From: Roseburia sp. 1XD42-69
GTDB taxonomy: Bacteria; Bacillota; Clostridia; Lachnospirales; Lachnospiraceae
Length of the DNA: 52,372 nt
NCBI RefSeq assembly: GCF_003612565.1
Contig: NZ_RAZG01000024.1
Coordinates: 1 to 52,372 of the forward strand
Reading direction: 5' to 3'
Position 1 is the stretch's first letter. Each line of letters opens with the position of its first letter. Below are positions 25,684-34,757 of the stretch, one piece after another. The notes below the pieces were generated by a model that had not been told where the DNA came from, searched no databases, and was given only the letters and a program-made list of their open reading frames with translations. Position numbers and translations under genes: made by a program.

Positions 25684-27069
25684 TTAGAATATCCTTCTAA
25701 TTGCCACGATGGGCCTGTAGTTTACTGGTGAAGTATATTTAATGCCGCCTTCCGGTGTGCTGGCATGCACGATGGTATTATTGCCGATGTAAATTCCCAC
25801 ATGGCCGCTGTAACAAATAATATCACCGGGCTGCATATCGCTTACCCCGTATCCCACGCCCTGGAGAGCGGAGGAAGAATGGGGAAGACCCACGCCGAAT
25901 GCCGCATAGACAGACATTACAAATCCGGAACAATCTGCTCCATTGGTCAAACTGGTACCGCCGTACACATAGGGATTGCCCACAAACTGACATGCATAGT
26001 TGGCAACTGCGCTTCCCGTAGAGCTTCCTGCACTGGCTTTTGCACCGGATCCTGCGGAGGATTTTTTCGCTGCCTTTTCAGCCGCTTTTCTCTCTGCCTC
26101 TTCCTTGGCAAGCCTTGCCTCCTCCTCTGCTTTGGACTCTGCCGTAACAAACTCTGTAGACATTTTCACGTAGTCATTGGAAACATAGCCGTCTCCCTTT
26201 TCAACGGATACCTTTGTCCATCCGTCCACGCTCTCGTCTGTCACTGTAAGCTGTTCCTGATCGGGAACCATCTCCAGCACATCAGACTCAGTGGTTGGCT
26301 CAGTCCTCACAAATAATGTCTCTGTATCTACGGTCGCCACACGTCTGCTCACCTGTTTTGCCAGATTTTCATCTCCACAGACTACAAAATCACTTTTTAC
26401 ATAACCTGTTACATTCCCGGAAGTGATTTTATACCAGCCGTTTTCTTCCGCCTCAACAGTGGCTGCCGAATTATTGTACAATTTTCCCACAACCTCGCCT
26501 TCCTCAGTAGCGGCATCCCTTACATTGACAAAATTATCCACCTGGGCAATGGCTATATTATCATAAACAGACTTTCTTTCTGTCTCTTTTCTCTGCTCCT
26601 CTTCCGCTTCTTCCTCTGCATCTAAAATGCTGTCTGCGATAAGCTGAGTAATCCCGGCTCCCACAATATCCACCGGCTGGGGTTCCCCTGAGGACGCATC
26701 GGGCTGTTCTTCCTGTGGCGCTTCCTCTCCCGGCTCCTCCTGTGGGGATTCGCTTTCCTGCTCATTTTGGGAAGGTTCTGCGGGCTGTTCTTCCTCTGAA
26801 GACTCGGATGCCGCTCCCTCTTCCGTGTTCATGCTTTCCGCAATCTGCTGGGTAATCCCGGCCCCGGAACTTTTCTGGGAATCCTTTTTTTCGGAATCCC
26901 TCTCTGTATTTTCCGATGCCTCTGTATCCTGTAACGCTGACGCCGTAATATTTGTCATTCCTGCCACAGGTGCCTCTGTGGCAAAAACGGCACTGGGCGA
27001 TGCTGTCAAAACTACAGTAGCCGCCATACAACATGCTGCCATCTTAAGCGTTTTACGATTCATATTCAT
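25684..27069 (-). CDS. Secreted SH3-domain NlpC/P60 cell-wall hydrolase
   Basis: From ATG 27069 (GGAGG 10 nt upstream) the protein is 461 residues. It has a signal peptide (cleavage near VFATEA), a low-complexity Ser/Glu/Pro region with two copies of a GAGITQxIAxS motif (about 75 and 140), two bacterial SH3 domains (about 170-310), an Ala/Lys linker and a C-terminal NlpC/P60 domain (about 350-461). The catalytic Cys is in NGADCSGFV and His in GHVGIYIG. It should cleave stem-peptide bonds in peptidoglycan outside the cell. Confidence 0.92.
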   Translation of the reverse strand: MNMNRKTLKMAACCMAATVVLTASPSAVFATEAPVAGMTNITASALQDTEASENTERDSEKKDSQKSSGAGITQQIAESMNTEEGAASESSEEEQPAEPSQNEQESESPQEEPGEEAPQEEQPDASSGEPQPVDIVGAGITQLIADSILDAEEEAEEEQRKETERKSVYDNIAIAQVDNFVNVRDAATEEGEVVGKLYNNSAATVEAEENGWYKITSGNVTGYVKSDFVVCGDENLAKQVSRRVATVDTETLFVRTEPTTESDVLEMVPDQEQLTVTDESVDGWTKVSVEKGDGYVSNDYVKMSTEFVTAESKAEEEARLAKEEAERKAAEKAAKKSSAGSGAKASAGSSTGSAVANYACQFVGNPYVYGGTSLTNGADCSGFVMSVYAAFGVGLPHSSSALQGVGYGVSDMQPGDIICYSGHVGIYIGNNTIVHASTPEGGIKYTSPVNYRPIVAIRRIF

Positions 27070-27171
27070 GATAATCTTTCCTCCAATACTGATGTACCTC
27101 TTGTACATTTGAGATTAGTTTGTCCATTTTTCTCATATCTGTTACAAAATTGTTACATACTCACCGTGGCT

Positions 27172-27200
27172 ATTATATCAAATCGTATTTACTCCGTCAA
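27172..27200 (-). promoter_or_regulatory. Promoter of the NlpC/P60 gene
   Basis: On the minus strand, -35 TTGACG (27195-27200), a 17-nt spacer and TATAAT (27172-27177). The untranslated leader is about 95 nt and contains TGTAC-AAGAG-GTACA, a short inverted repeat of unknown role. Confidence 0.8.
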
Positions 27201-27220
27201 CCACATTCTATGACATTTTT

Positions 27221-28054
27221 TTACAATATTCGGATACTATTTTCCGTTATTTCAATTTTATGTTCCCGGTACAGACGCCCCACCGCCCGTTTAAATGCGG
27301 CTTTGCTCATGCGAAACTCCCGTTTGATAATCTCCGGGGATACCTTATCGTTAAAAGGAAGCACACCTGCGTATTCCTGTATTACCTCAAGCACTTTCTC
27401 CGCATCTGCGTCCATTTGAATATACGCTTTTTCCCGCAGGGTAAGATCCAGTTTCCCGTCCGGTTTCACATTGGAAACTTTAGCCTCTATCACATCTCCG
27501 ATGCGCAGATGGCTGCAATCCTCAAATTTGGGTATCATGGCAGAATATCTGTCATCCACTGCAACAAAGGTTCCAAAATTCCCCCCTGTCTCATACACCC
27601 TGCCTGTGACTGTATCCTCTTTTTTATAAGGGGCGTCTTTGTCTAAAAGGTCATATATGCCTTTCATGCTTGCACAAAGCCTTCTGCTCTTATCAATATA
27701 CAGGGTGACTAAAATTTCATCCCCCTGCTTTACTTTCCCCATCATTTCTTTATATGGAAGAAACAGGTCTTTTTCCAGTCCCCAATCCATAAATGCCCCA
27801 ATTTTTCCCACTTCCTTTACAGACAGTGCCGCAAATCCTCCCAGCACCAGACGTGGTTCCTTGGTGGTGGCAATCAGCCTGTCCTTGGAGTCTTTGTATA
27901 AGAAAACTTCCAGTTCATCCCCCGGCCCGATTCCTGGCGGAACCTGTTTCCCCGGAAGCAGGACTCTCGTTTCATCCCCCTGGTGTTCTGCAAGATAAAT
28001 CCCAAATTCAACAATTTTTACTACGGTCAGCTTTTGTTTTTCACCTAACTTCAT
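27221..28054 (-). CDS. cvfB: CvfB-like S1 RNA-binding protein
   Basis: The 277 residues follow the CvfB (YitL) layout: tandem S1-like domains (about 1-60, 70-140, 145-212) and a C-terminal winged-helix domain (about 220-277) with SKAAFKRAVGRLYREHKI. CvfB proteins bind RNA and affect virulence or gene expression in staphylococci. The start follows the thioesterase stop by 1 nt, so the two are probably coupled. Confidence 0.9.
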   Translation of the reverse strand: MKLGEKQKLTVVKIVEFGIYLAEHQGDETRVLLPGKQVPPGIGPGDELEVFLYKDSKDRLIATTKEPRLVLGGFAALSVKEVGKIGAFMDWGLEKDLFLPYKEMMGKVKQGDEILVTLYIDKSRRLCASMKGIYDLLDKDAPYKKEDTVTGRVYETGGNFGTFVAVDDRYSAMIPKFEDCSHLRIGDVIEAKVSNVKPDGKLDLTLREKAYIQMDADAEKVLEVIQEYAGVLPFNDKVSPEIIKREFRMSKAAFKRAVGRLYREHKIEITENSIRIL

Positions 28055-28055
28055 T

Positions 28056-28766
28056 CTAATTCTCCTCTATAAATTCCAGGACTGCATAGGGTTTGCCCTC
28101 CTCATTCTCCAAAGATACCGTCACCTGGTTTTCTTTTACGCCGATGCGGGGATAAAAGGTATCCGCCAACACAGCCGCTTTCCTATATTCTGCCCTCAGT
28201 TCTCCTATTTTAAAACCTTCCGGGAGATACTCCTGGCCTATCATAACGTATTTACTGTTATTCACATGCTGATTTGTATCTATATGAAATTTTTGAACTG
28301 GAACCGGAGCTGCTTTTTCCCACTCACCTTCCAGGTCTAATTTCCGTCCTGCCTTCTCCATCTCCAAAGGTTCGTCCATGGAATACACTGCGGCAAGCTC
28401 CTGGGGAATCCTTGCAGGGCGCATTTTTTCTGTATCCATGTAAATCCATATGGAATTTGCATATGCGACGACTCCGCCCTGTTCGTCCACAACTTTAAAG
28501 TTCCGATAACCGTAAAATCCCTTGCACTCATATGCCCAGGTGAAGGCAGTCACCTTTTCCCCCAAAAGAGGATAGCGCTTTACGATAACCTGCCAGGAGG
28601 ACAGCACCCATGCCCGTTTTCTCTCCTTTAGGTAATCCATGCCAATCCCCAGATGCTCTGATTGGAAAATACAGCAGTCCTGCAAAAGCTCTAACAGCGC
28701 CGTCAATGTCATATGCCTGTGAACGTCCACTTCGCTGTATCTTACCACACTTTCAAAACCATACAT
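28056..28766 (-). CDS. Acyl-ACP thioesterase
   Basis: The 236-residue protein has two hot-dog domains of the FatA/FatB type. It releases fatty acids from acyl-ACP. The N-terminal domain contains RYSEVDVHRHM, and the second domain holds the catalytic DTNQHVNNSKYV with D163, N165 and H167. Chain-length preference cannot be read from sequence alone. Confidence 0.88.
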   Translation of the reverse strand: MYGFESVVRYSEVDVHRHMTLTALLELLQDCCIFQSEHLGIGMDYLKERKRAWVLSSWQVIVKRYPLLGEKVTAFTWAYECKGFYGYRNFKVVDEQGGVVAYANSIWIYMDTEKMRPARIPQELAAVYSMDEPLEMEKAGRKLDLEGEWEKAAPVPVQKFHIDTNQHVNNSKYVMIGQEYLPEGFKIGELRAEYRKAAVLADTFYPRIGVKENQVTVSLENEEGKPYAVLEFIEEN

Positions 28767-28846
28767 ATCTGTCTCCTCTCCCTATCACAAAATTCCATTC
28801 CCGGAATCTCCAATCCTGCCATCCCCTGCCCTTGAGGGCTGGAAAG

Positions 28847-28878
28847 AAAAAAACTCAGTAGACATATCTACTGAGTTT
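28847..28878 (-). terminator. Terminator of tRNA-Gln
   Basis: ACTCAGTAGA and TCTACTGAGT form a 10-bp stem with a CATA loop, followed on the minus strand by a seven-T run. It lies 8 nt past the tRNA 3' end. Confidence 0.9.
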
Positions 28879-28885
28879 CGGAAAA

Positions 28886-28957
28886 CAGGGCTACAAGGAT
28901 TCGAACCTTGAAATGACGGAGTCAGAGTCCGTTGCCTTACCGTTTGGCGATAGCCCT
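28886..28957 (-). tRNA. tRNA-Gln (anticodon CTG)
   Basis: The minus strand folds with acceptor AGGGCTA/TAGCCCT, anticodon stem ACGGA/TCCGT, loop CTCTGAC (anticodon CTG, glutamine CAG) and T-arm GGTTCGAATCC. Discriminator G; CCA is not encoded. It has its own promoter and terminator. Confidence 0.95.
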
Positions 28958-28958
28958 T

Positions 28959-28997
28959 CATCTATTGCTGACAAGCTTTCCGCCGTCAACAATAGAT
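28959..28997 (-). repeat. Hairpin in the tRNA-Gln leader
   Basis: ATCTATTG near the -10 pairs with CAATAGAT directly before the tRNA, extended by TGAC/GTCA. It forms a long stem in the 5' leader and may guide RNase P processing. Confidence 0.5.
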
Positions 28998-29026
28998 ATT
29001 ATATAGCAACCGAAAACAATAGTCAA
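28998..29026 (-). promoter_or_regulatory. Promoter of tRNA-Gln
   Basis: On the minus strand, -35 TTGACT (29021-29026), a 17-nt spacer and TATAAT (28998-29003). Confidence 0.85.
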
Positions 29027-29045
29027 GTATTTTTTATAATTTTTT

Positions 29046-31190
29046 TTACAAATTCATCCATCTGATTTCATTTGGCGCCAAAGATACCTGAAAACTGGTC
29101 CCGTCCCCGATATAGACCGTGCTTGTCTGCGGCTCGTAAGTATTGTTCACTACACAGTATTTGTGGTTGACCACATAGGCATGTACATCCACATTATAGT
29201 TTGTACTGTACCAGCGTTTTACTTCCTCCTCCCCATGGCAGCTGTAAAGTACAGCCCGGTAGAGGATGCGGCTGTTTAAAAAGTTGTAGGGAAGCCCGGA
29301 AATATATACGCCCCGGCCTTTTCCAAAATCTCTTGCCGCCATCTGGACACTGCCGTCTGCCACTGCCAGAACTTCCGTTCCCTCAAGGGCATAAATATTC
29401 CTTTTCCCCTCCCCAAAGTCCAGCTGTGATGTTTCCGCATCTTCCAGAATAAAATGCTCTTTTTCCTGCCAGTTGTATTTGTCATAGCCCAGGGTAAAAC
29501 CGTTTTCTATCTCCACACCAAGGATATCCCCAAGCTGAATCAGCCTGCCCTGGTGCATGGTGGCAGAAGGCTCCCCCACTCCGATAAAACCGCCCCCCTC
29601 TGCCACAAATCTTCGGATAAGGGTTAGGATTGTCTCATTTGTCCAGTAGCTGCCGCCGCTTTGGGCTGTATCCATATCTCCAACGTTGATAATCACGTCC
29701 ACACCGTCAAGAATATGGGAATCCTTTAAAATGTCCTCAAAGCTGATAAAACACACATCTAAGGGAGCACCGGAGAGCGCTTCAAGAACCCCTGCATAAG
29801 AATAGTTCTGTTTGTGGTAAATGGCATGGTGCTGCATATGGCATCCCCAGGAACGCATTTTTCCAAAACAGTTTAAAACTGCCACTTTCTTTACGCAATA
29901 GGGCGTGGTTCCCTTTGCATTCTGGTAAAGAAGCCGAAATTCCTCACACACGGATTCCACATACTGTATAAAATCAGGAAAATCAAGAGCCAGTTTTAAA
30001 TATCCCCCGTATCCAATCCGGTCTATCGGGCTTCGCAGTATGGCCCGGCGGGCAGTGACCCAGTTTTTCTTGGCCTCCTCTAAAGGTTTCCCCCCCTCAT
30101 AGAAGGTATCTGGGAAGAGATAGGGCAGCAGCCTTCCCTCTGTGTACTTTACTCCTTTGATATCGCTGATTAACCGCAGGGTAGATCCATTTCCCACAGA
30201 GCCTACCACCGCATCGATGCCAAGGGTCTGAAATTCCTCCAGGTAAGGTTCTGTGCCAATCCAGTGATCCCCCAAAAACATCATGGCTTCTTTTCCGTAC
30301 TCGTGGCAGATATCCACAAGTTCCCTCACAATTTTTGCAACTTCCCTCACTTGGAATTTTTGAAAATCCTTGTACTCTTTTGTGGGAATCCTGTACTGGT
30401 TGTTGTAGTATCCCTGGTCGATAATATACTCCGGCCGGAAGGGATATCCCGCTTCCTTTTCGAACTGTTCTAAAATATAAGGGCTTACAGAAGCGGAATA
30501 CCCAAACCAATCCACATATTTTTCCCTTGCCTCCTCGTCACAGACCAAGGTAAACTGATGGAAAAAGGTGGTAAAGCGAATCACATTTACATAAGGGTGC
30601 TCCTCTATAAATTTTCTGAGACGTTTCAGGGTAAACTCATGGGTCAGGGGCTGGCGCACATCAAAGGTCATCTGCTTTTCCACATTGTCCCAGCTGTTTA
30701 CCACCGCATTATACATGTGCACCGGGTCCCACATAATATAGGCGAGAAAACTTACAGTGTAGGCGTGATATGCCTTTCCATATACTGTTACTACCCCTTC
30801 CTTATAATTCCAGTCCGATACAGGCACTACTTCCCCTGTGGTGCGGTCAATCACCTCCCACCACCGCTTAATGTCATCCCTGACGTTTGGCTTTAACATA
30901 TCCGGATAAATCCCCTTCATAATGGGAATCTCCAAATGGCTGTCCATAGCTGTGTACTGAGGCGTCATAATATAACACTGCTGAATCTCCTGGGGATGGG
31001 CATTGGCCCACCCATTGTCTTTCCGGGTGGTATAATAGGTGGCATATATTTTCGCATCCACCTCCTTTAGCTTTTGGGGAAATTCCGTGCCGTCACAGTC
31101 CCGGATGGCATCTGCGCCCCATTTTTCCATTAAATCCAATGTCTCCTCCACTACATTGATATCCGTTGGAATGGTCACTTGTCCTCTCAT
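29046..31190 (-). CDS. GH112 galactosyl phosphorylase (lacto-N-biose/galacto-N-biose type)
   Basis: The 714 residues match GH112 enzymes, which reversibly phosphorolyse beta-galactosides such as lacto-N-biose and galacto-N-biose to galactose 1-phosphate. Visible features are the N-terminal WGADAIRDCDGTEFP, a TIM-barrel region, the FLGDHWIGTEPY motif with the probable general acid D308, and a C-terminal beta-rich domain. It has no signal peptide, so it is cytoplasmic and needs an importer that is not in this window. Galactosyl-rhamnose specificity cannot be excluded. It starts 18 nt after the PBP gene stop and may be cotranscribed. Confidence 0.92.
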   Translation of the reverse strand: MRGQVTIPTDINVVEETLDLMEKWGADAIRDCDGTEFPQKLKEVDAKIYATYYTTRKDNGWANAHPQEIQQCYIMTPQYTAMDSHLEIPIMKGIYPDMLKPNVRDDIKRWWEVIDRTTGEVVPVSDWNYKEGVVTVYGKAYHAYTVSFLAYIMWDPVHMYNAVVNSWDNVEKQMTFDVRQPLTHEFTLKRLRKFIEEHPYVNVIRFTTFFHQFTLVCDEEAREKYVDWFGYSASVSPYILEQFEKEAGYPFRPEYIIDQGYYNNQYRIPTKEYKDFQKFQVREVAKIVRELVDICHEYGKEAMMFLGDHWIGTEPYLEEFQTLGIDAVVGSVGNGSTLRLISDIKGVKYTEGRLLPYLFPDTFYEGGKPLEEAKKNWVTARRAILRSPIDRIGYGGYLKLALDFPDFIQYVESVCEEFRLLYQNAKGTTPYCVKKVAVLNCFGKMRSWGCHMQHHAIYHKQNYSYAGVLEALSGAPLDVCFISFEDILKDSHILDGVDVIINVGDMDTAQSGGSYWTNETILTLIRRFVAEGGGFIGVGEPSATMHQGRLIQLGDILGVEIENGFTLGYDKYNWQEKEHFILEDAETSQLDFGEGKRNIYALEGTEVLAVADGSVQMAARDFGKGRGVYISGLPYNFLNSRILYRAVLYSCHGEEEVKRWYSTNYNVDVHAYVVNHKYCVVNNTYEPQTSTVYIGDGTSFQVSLAPNEIRWMNL

Positions 31191-31208
31191 AAAAATACCT
31201 CCTCCTAT

Positions 31209-33896
31209 TTAATCATCAGAATCATTGTCATTTTTCTGATCTTCCTTCTGATCTTCTTTCTGGTCCTCCTTTTTATCATCATCTTGTTTCTTGTCATCAT
31301 TTATATCTTCTTTTTTGTCGTCATTCTTATCTTCTTTGTCCTTCCGCACTTCCCCATCCTCAAAATCTATATCCGGCAGATTCACCGGCTCCTGCTGAGG
31401 TGTTGTGTGCAGGGGACAAGTGTTTGTTGTAGAGCCCTCGCTTAACAGGTAAGGCTCATCTGCGGAGCCAGGCGTACCCCCTATAATATATACGCCGCTG
31501 ACACGGTTTGGACAAAAATCTGTTGCCAGCATGCCGGATTCCGCACACACGGTAACATTTACATGGTGGTCGCAGTGTTCTGTGGGGACTGTTCCCTCTG
31601 CAAAATACTCGGTCTGAATCATACTTCCCCTGGGATCACAGTCACAAAGTCCCGCAACTGCCAGTTTCCCGGACTTTTTGCACACAGTTGCCGTGGTAAT
31701 GTCCGATGGCATAACAAAATCTTTATACTCCAGATTTTCATGAATCCGGCTCATTACAGCACGCCAGATTTTCTTTGGGTAGGAAGTCGTCCCCCCCGCC
31801 TGGGGCGTGTTGTCATCATATCCCCCCCACACCACACAGGTATAATAAGGCGTAAATCCTGCAAAAAGAGCGTCTCTGTTCTTTGTGGTAGTTCCCGTTT
31901 TACCGGCGATTTCCATATTGGGAAAATTAACGGCGGTTCCTGTACCGGAAGTTACCACATCTTTCATAGCGTCTGTCAAAAGCCATGCGGTGGAGGACTT
32001 TAATACCCCATGGGTCTGGGGCGTATTGTCAATCAGCACATTTCCGTCATGGTCCAAAATCCTGGTGTAAAATCTGGGGCGAATATAAGTTCCCTCATTT
32101 GCTACCGAAGCATAGGCCGCTGTAAGTTCCAGATTTGTCACACCGTTTGTAATACCTCCCAGGGCAAGAGCCTGGTTATTGTCATCATCTACCAATGTGG
32201 TAAATCCAAAATCCTGGAGATAACTAAACCCTAGATTTGTACCGATTTCTGTTAAGGTCTTAACTGTCACAATATTTATGGAATGGGTTATGGCCTCCCT
32301 TAAAGGCGTAAATCCTCGGAAGGAATTGTCGTAATTCCGAAGGGAAGTGCCGTTTTCATAGGAGTAGGGGGCATCGTCCTGGACAGAAGCCAATGTCAGC
32401 CCTCCGCTGTCCAATGCCGGGGCATAAGCCGCCAGTACCTTATAGGTAGAGCCGGGCTGCCTGGTGGTGCTTGCGGCACGGTTTAATGTCTTGCTGGCTG
32501 TTTTATCCCCTCTTCCCCCTACCAGTGCCACAACTTCACCTGTGGACTGGTTAATCACAGTCAGGGCGGTCTGGGGCTGCAGGGTATACGTGATACTTTC
32601 CCCGTTTTCCACAATCTTATCTCCCGGCTCCATAATTTCCGCTTTGTAGGCTTCTATGGCAGCACTTGCCTCCTCCTGGGATGCAAAATTTACGCTGTAG
32701 TCTGCATTGTGTGCCTGATAATAGTACAACATCGTCTGTTCGCTGTAATTTTTGTAGCTTCCGTCGGCTTTTTCCACTGTCAGACGGTAAGAGAAAGAAT
32801 ACTTCGGCGCTGTGGGGTAATTTTCCAGATTGTTTACCTCTTCGTCACAGATCGCCTGAATGGCCGGATCCTGGGTGGATTCAATCGTGAGACCGCCGTT
32901 GTACAGCGCCTTGTACGCCTGAGTTTCTGTGTATCCCAACTGGTCGATAAAATCCTGAATTACCTGGTCGGTAAGGGCATCCACAAAATAAGATGTCACG
33001 TCCTCCTCCTCTGTCTGGGTATTTACCACCTGGATTCTGTCATACACGTCGTCTTTCATGGCGCTGTTATATTCCCCCTCGGAAATGTAACCCAGCTTTA
33101 ACATATTGTTTAGGACTTTTTCCCGGCGCTCAGCGTTTTTATCCGGGTTGCTGATGGGATTCAGCCTGGAGGGATTCTGGGTAATGCTGGCAATTACCGC
33201 ACTTTCCGACAGGTTCAGCTCCGAGACATCTTTTCCAAAATAACGCCTGGAAGCAGCCTGTACCCCCAGAGTATTCTGCCCCAGGTTGATTGTGTTCAGA
33301 TAATTTTCCAAAATCCAGTCCTTGGACACTTTTTTCTCCAGCTGAATTGCCAGATACTGCTCCTGAATTTTTCTCTGAAGCTTGTCAGCAAAAGAGGATT
33401 CACTGGTCCAGCTGGTAAACACATTGTTTTTCAAAAGCTGCTGGGTGATGGTGCTGGCTCCCTCGGAAAATTTTCCGCTGGTAATTCCTTTTACCCCGGC
33501 ACGAAGGATACCCTTTAAATCAATTCCGTTGTGTTCATAAAAACGTTCATCCTCAATAGCCACAATGGCATGCTGCATTTCTATGGGTATCTCATCTATA
33601 GTCGCATACACACGGTTGGATCCTGTGGCCACTAAAGTAGCTGTCTGTTTGCCTTCCTTATCCAAAACAGTGGACAAAAAGCCTGTCGGAGTCGCATCAG
33701 CCAAATTAATCTCCGGAGCGGCGTCAATTACGCCTTTCATGAGCCCGAAACCTGCACATCCACCTACGATAATGAATGCAAAGAGGCAAAACAGCAAAGT
33801 CTTTAAAAATATTATGCTGAATTTTTTCCGAATCATAGTACCTTTGGAAGTCAGTTCTTTTTCACGCTTCTTTGTACTATTTTTTCCATAGTTCAT
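31209..33896 (-). CDS. Class A penicillin-binding protein (PBP1A type)
   Basis: This bifunctional peptidoglycan glycosyltransferase/transpeptidase has 895 residues: a short cytoplasmic tail, one membrane helix (about 30-52), the GT51 domain (catalytic Glu115 in EDERFYEH, then STITQQLLKN), and the transpeptidase with S483-TYK486, SIN (539-541) and KTG (666-668). All catalytic motifs are present. The C-terminus (about 845-895) is a highly charged Asp/Lys/Glu tail with KEDQ repeats. AAGGAGG lies 8 nt before the ATG. The GH112 gene follows in the same direction. Confidence 0.95.
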   Translation of the reverse strand: MNYGKNSTKKREKELTSKGTMIRKKFSIIFLKTLLFCLFAFIIVGGCAGFGLMKGVIDAAPEINLADATPTGFLSTVLDKEGKQTATLVATGSNRVYATIDEIPIEMQHAIVAIEDERFYEHNGIDLKGILRAGVKGITSGKFSEGASTITQQLLKNNVFTSWTSESSFADKLQRKIQEQYLAIQLEKKVSKDWILENYLNTINLGQNTLGVQAASRRYFGKDVSELNLSESAVIASITQNPSRLNPISNPDKNAERREKVLNNMLKLGYISEGEYNSAMKDDVYDRIQVVNTQTEEEDVTSYFVDALTDQVIQDFIDQLGYTETQAYKALYNGGLTIESTQDPAIQAICDEEVNNLENYPTAPKYSFSYRLTVEKADGSYKNYSEQTMLYYYQAHNADYSVNFASQEEASAAIEAYKAEIMEPGDKIVENGESITYTLQPQTALTVINQSTGEVVALVGGRGDKTASKTLNRAASTTRQPGSTYKVLAAYAPALDSGGLTLASVQDDAPYSYENGTSLRNYDNSFRGFTPLREAITHSINIVTVKTLTEIGTNLGFSYLQDFGFTTLVDDDNNQALALGGITNGVTNLELTAAYASVANEGTYIRPRFYTRILDHDGNVLIDNTPQTHGVLKSSTAWLLTDAMKDVVTSGTGTAVNFPNMEIAGKTGTTTKNRDALFAGFTPYYTCVVWGGYDDNTPQAGGTTSYPKKIWRAVMSRIHENLEYKDFVMPSDITTATVCKKSGKLAVAGLCDCDPRGSMIQTEYFAEGTVPTEHCDHHVNVTVCAESGMLATDFCPNRVSGVYIIGGTPGSADEPYLLSEGSTTNTCPLHTTPQQEPVNLPDIDFEDGEVRKDKEDKNDDKKEDINDDKKQDDDKKEDQKEDQKEDQKNDNDSDD
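31236..31271 (-). repeat. 12-bp tandem repeat encoding KEDQ units
   Basis: Three adjacent 12-bp units (31236-31247, 31248-31259, 31260-31271) differ at few positions and encode KEDQ repeats in the PBP tail. Copy changes would stay in frame. Confidence 0.8.
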
Positions 33897-33926
33897 AATA
33901 AGCCTCCTTTTTCATATAACGCATCT

Positions 33927-33935
33927 ATTATAACA
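33927..33935 (-). promoter_or_regulatory. Extended -10 promoter of the PBP gene
   Basis: On the minus strand, TGT-TATAAT with TATAAT at 33927-33932, about 30 nt before the start codon. The -35 is weak. Confidence 0.55.
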
Positions 33936-34020
33936 AAAAGTTTCCTATAATTAAAGAAAATAATGTGAATTAATTTGTAACGAACATACTCTATACTCTG
34001 ATAGGTTTTCCTTTTTTCCG

Positions 34021-34049
34021 TTGATTCAAACATAAGGGAATGATATAAT
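34021..34049 (+). promoter_or_regulatory. Promoter of the YigZ-family gene
   Basis: TTGATT (34021-34026), a 17-nt spacer and TATAAT (34044-34049), followed by AAAGGAG at 34081. Confidence 0.8.
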
Positions 34050-34097
34050 CGTAACAGTTCCTATTACATATTATCAGACAAAAGGAGTTTTCATTCT

Positions 34098-34736
34098 ATG
34101 AAAATAATTTACACAGGTGGAGAAGGAGAAATTGTAGAAAAGAAATCCCGTTTCATCGCGACGCTCCGCCCGGTACAGACAGAAGCGGAAGCCATCGCAT
34201 TTATTGGGGAGATGAAAAAGAAATACTGGGACGCCAGACATAACTGCTCCGCCTTTGTCATAGGAAAAAACCAGGAAATTTCCCGGTGTTCCGACGACGG
34301 GGAACCCAGCCAGACAGCAGGGCGGCCTATGCTTGACGTTCTTTTAAAAGAAGAAATCCACAATGCCGCCGTGGTGGTGACCCGGTATTTTGGGGGCGTT
34401 CTCTTAGGAACGGGAGGATTGGTGCGGGCTTACCAGAAAGCTGTCCAGGCAGGCCTTAACGGCTCTGTAATTTTAGACATACAGCCTGGCCAGAAACTGG
34501 CCGTCCACACAGATTACAACGGACTGGGAAAAATCCAGTACCTTTTGGGCAAAGCTAAAATTTCAATTATAGAAGTGGAATATACAGACCAGGTAATTAT
34601 ACATGCCATGATTCCACTGGAATTAAAAGAACAAATACGGAAAAAAATCACCGAGGGGACAAATGGGACTGCAATGTTTGAGTGGCAGGAAAGTGTGAAT
34701 TTTGCTGTGTTGGAGGGGGAGGTTATCACACTTTAA
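34098..34736 (+). CDS. YigZ/IMPACT family protein
   Basis: The 212-residue protein has the UPF0029 N-terminal domain (about 1-115; KKSRFIA, SDDGEPSQTAG and VVTRYFGGVLLGTGGLVRAY) and a C-terminal DUF1949 domain. The family is conserved in bacteria and relates to eukaryotic IMPACT, but its bacterial role is unsettled. It is convergent with the LRR gene, 21 bp away, with no evident terminator between them. Confidence 0.92.
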   Translation: MKIIYTGGEGEIVEKKSRFIATLRPVQTEAEAIAFIGEMKKKYWDARHNCSAFVIGKNQEISRCSDDGEPSQTAGRPMLDVLLKEEIHNAAVVVTRYFGGVLLGTGGLVRAYQKAVQAGLNGSVILDIQPGQKLAVHTDYNGLGKIQYLLGKAKISIIEVEYTDQVIIHAMIPLELKEQIRKKITEGTNGTAMFEWQESVNFAVLEGEVITL

Positions 34737-34757
34737 CAGGAAATCATAAGCCTCACA

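Noticed and set aside
31236-31271. Possible CRISPR-like repeat array
   Set aside because: Short 12-bp adjoining units without spacers, encoding KEDQ repeats in the PBP tail.
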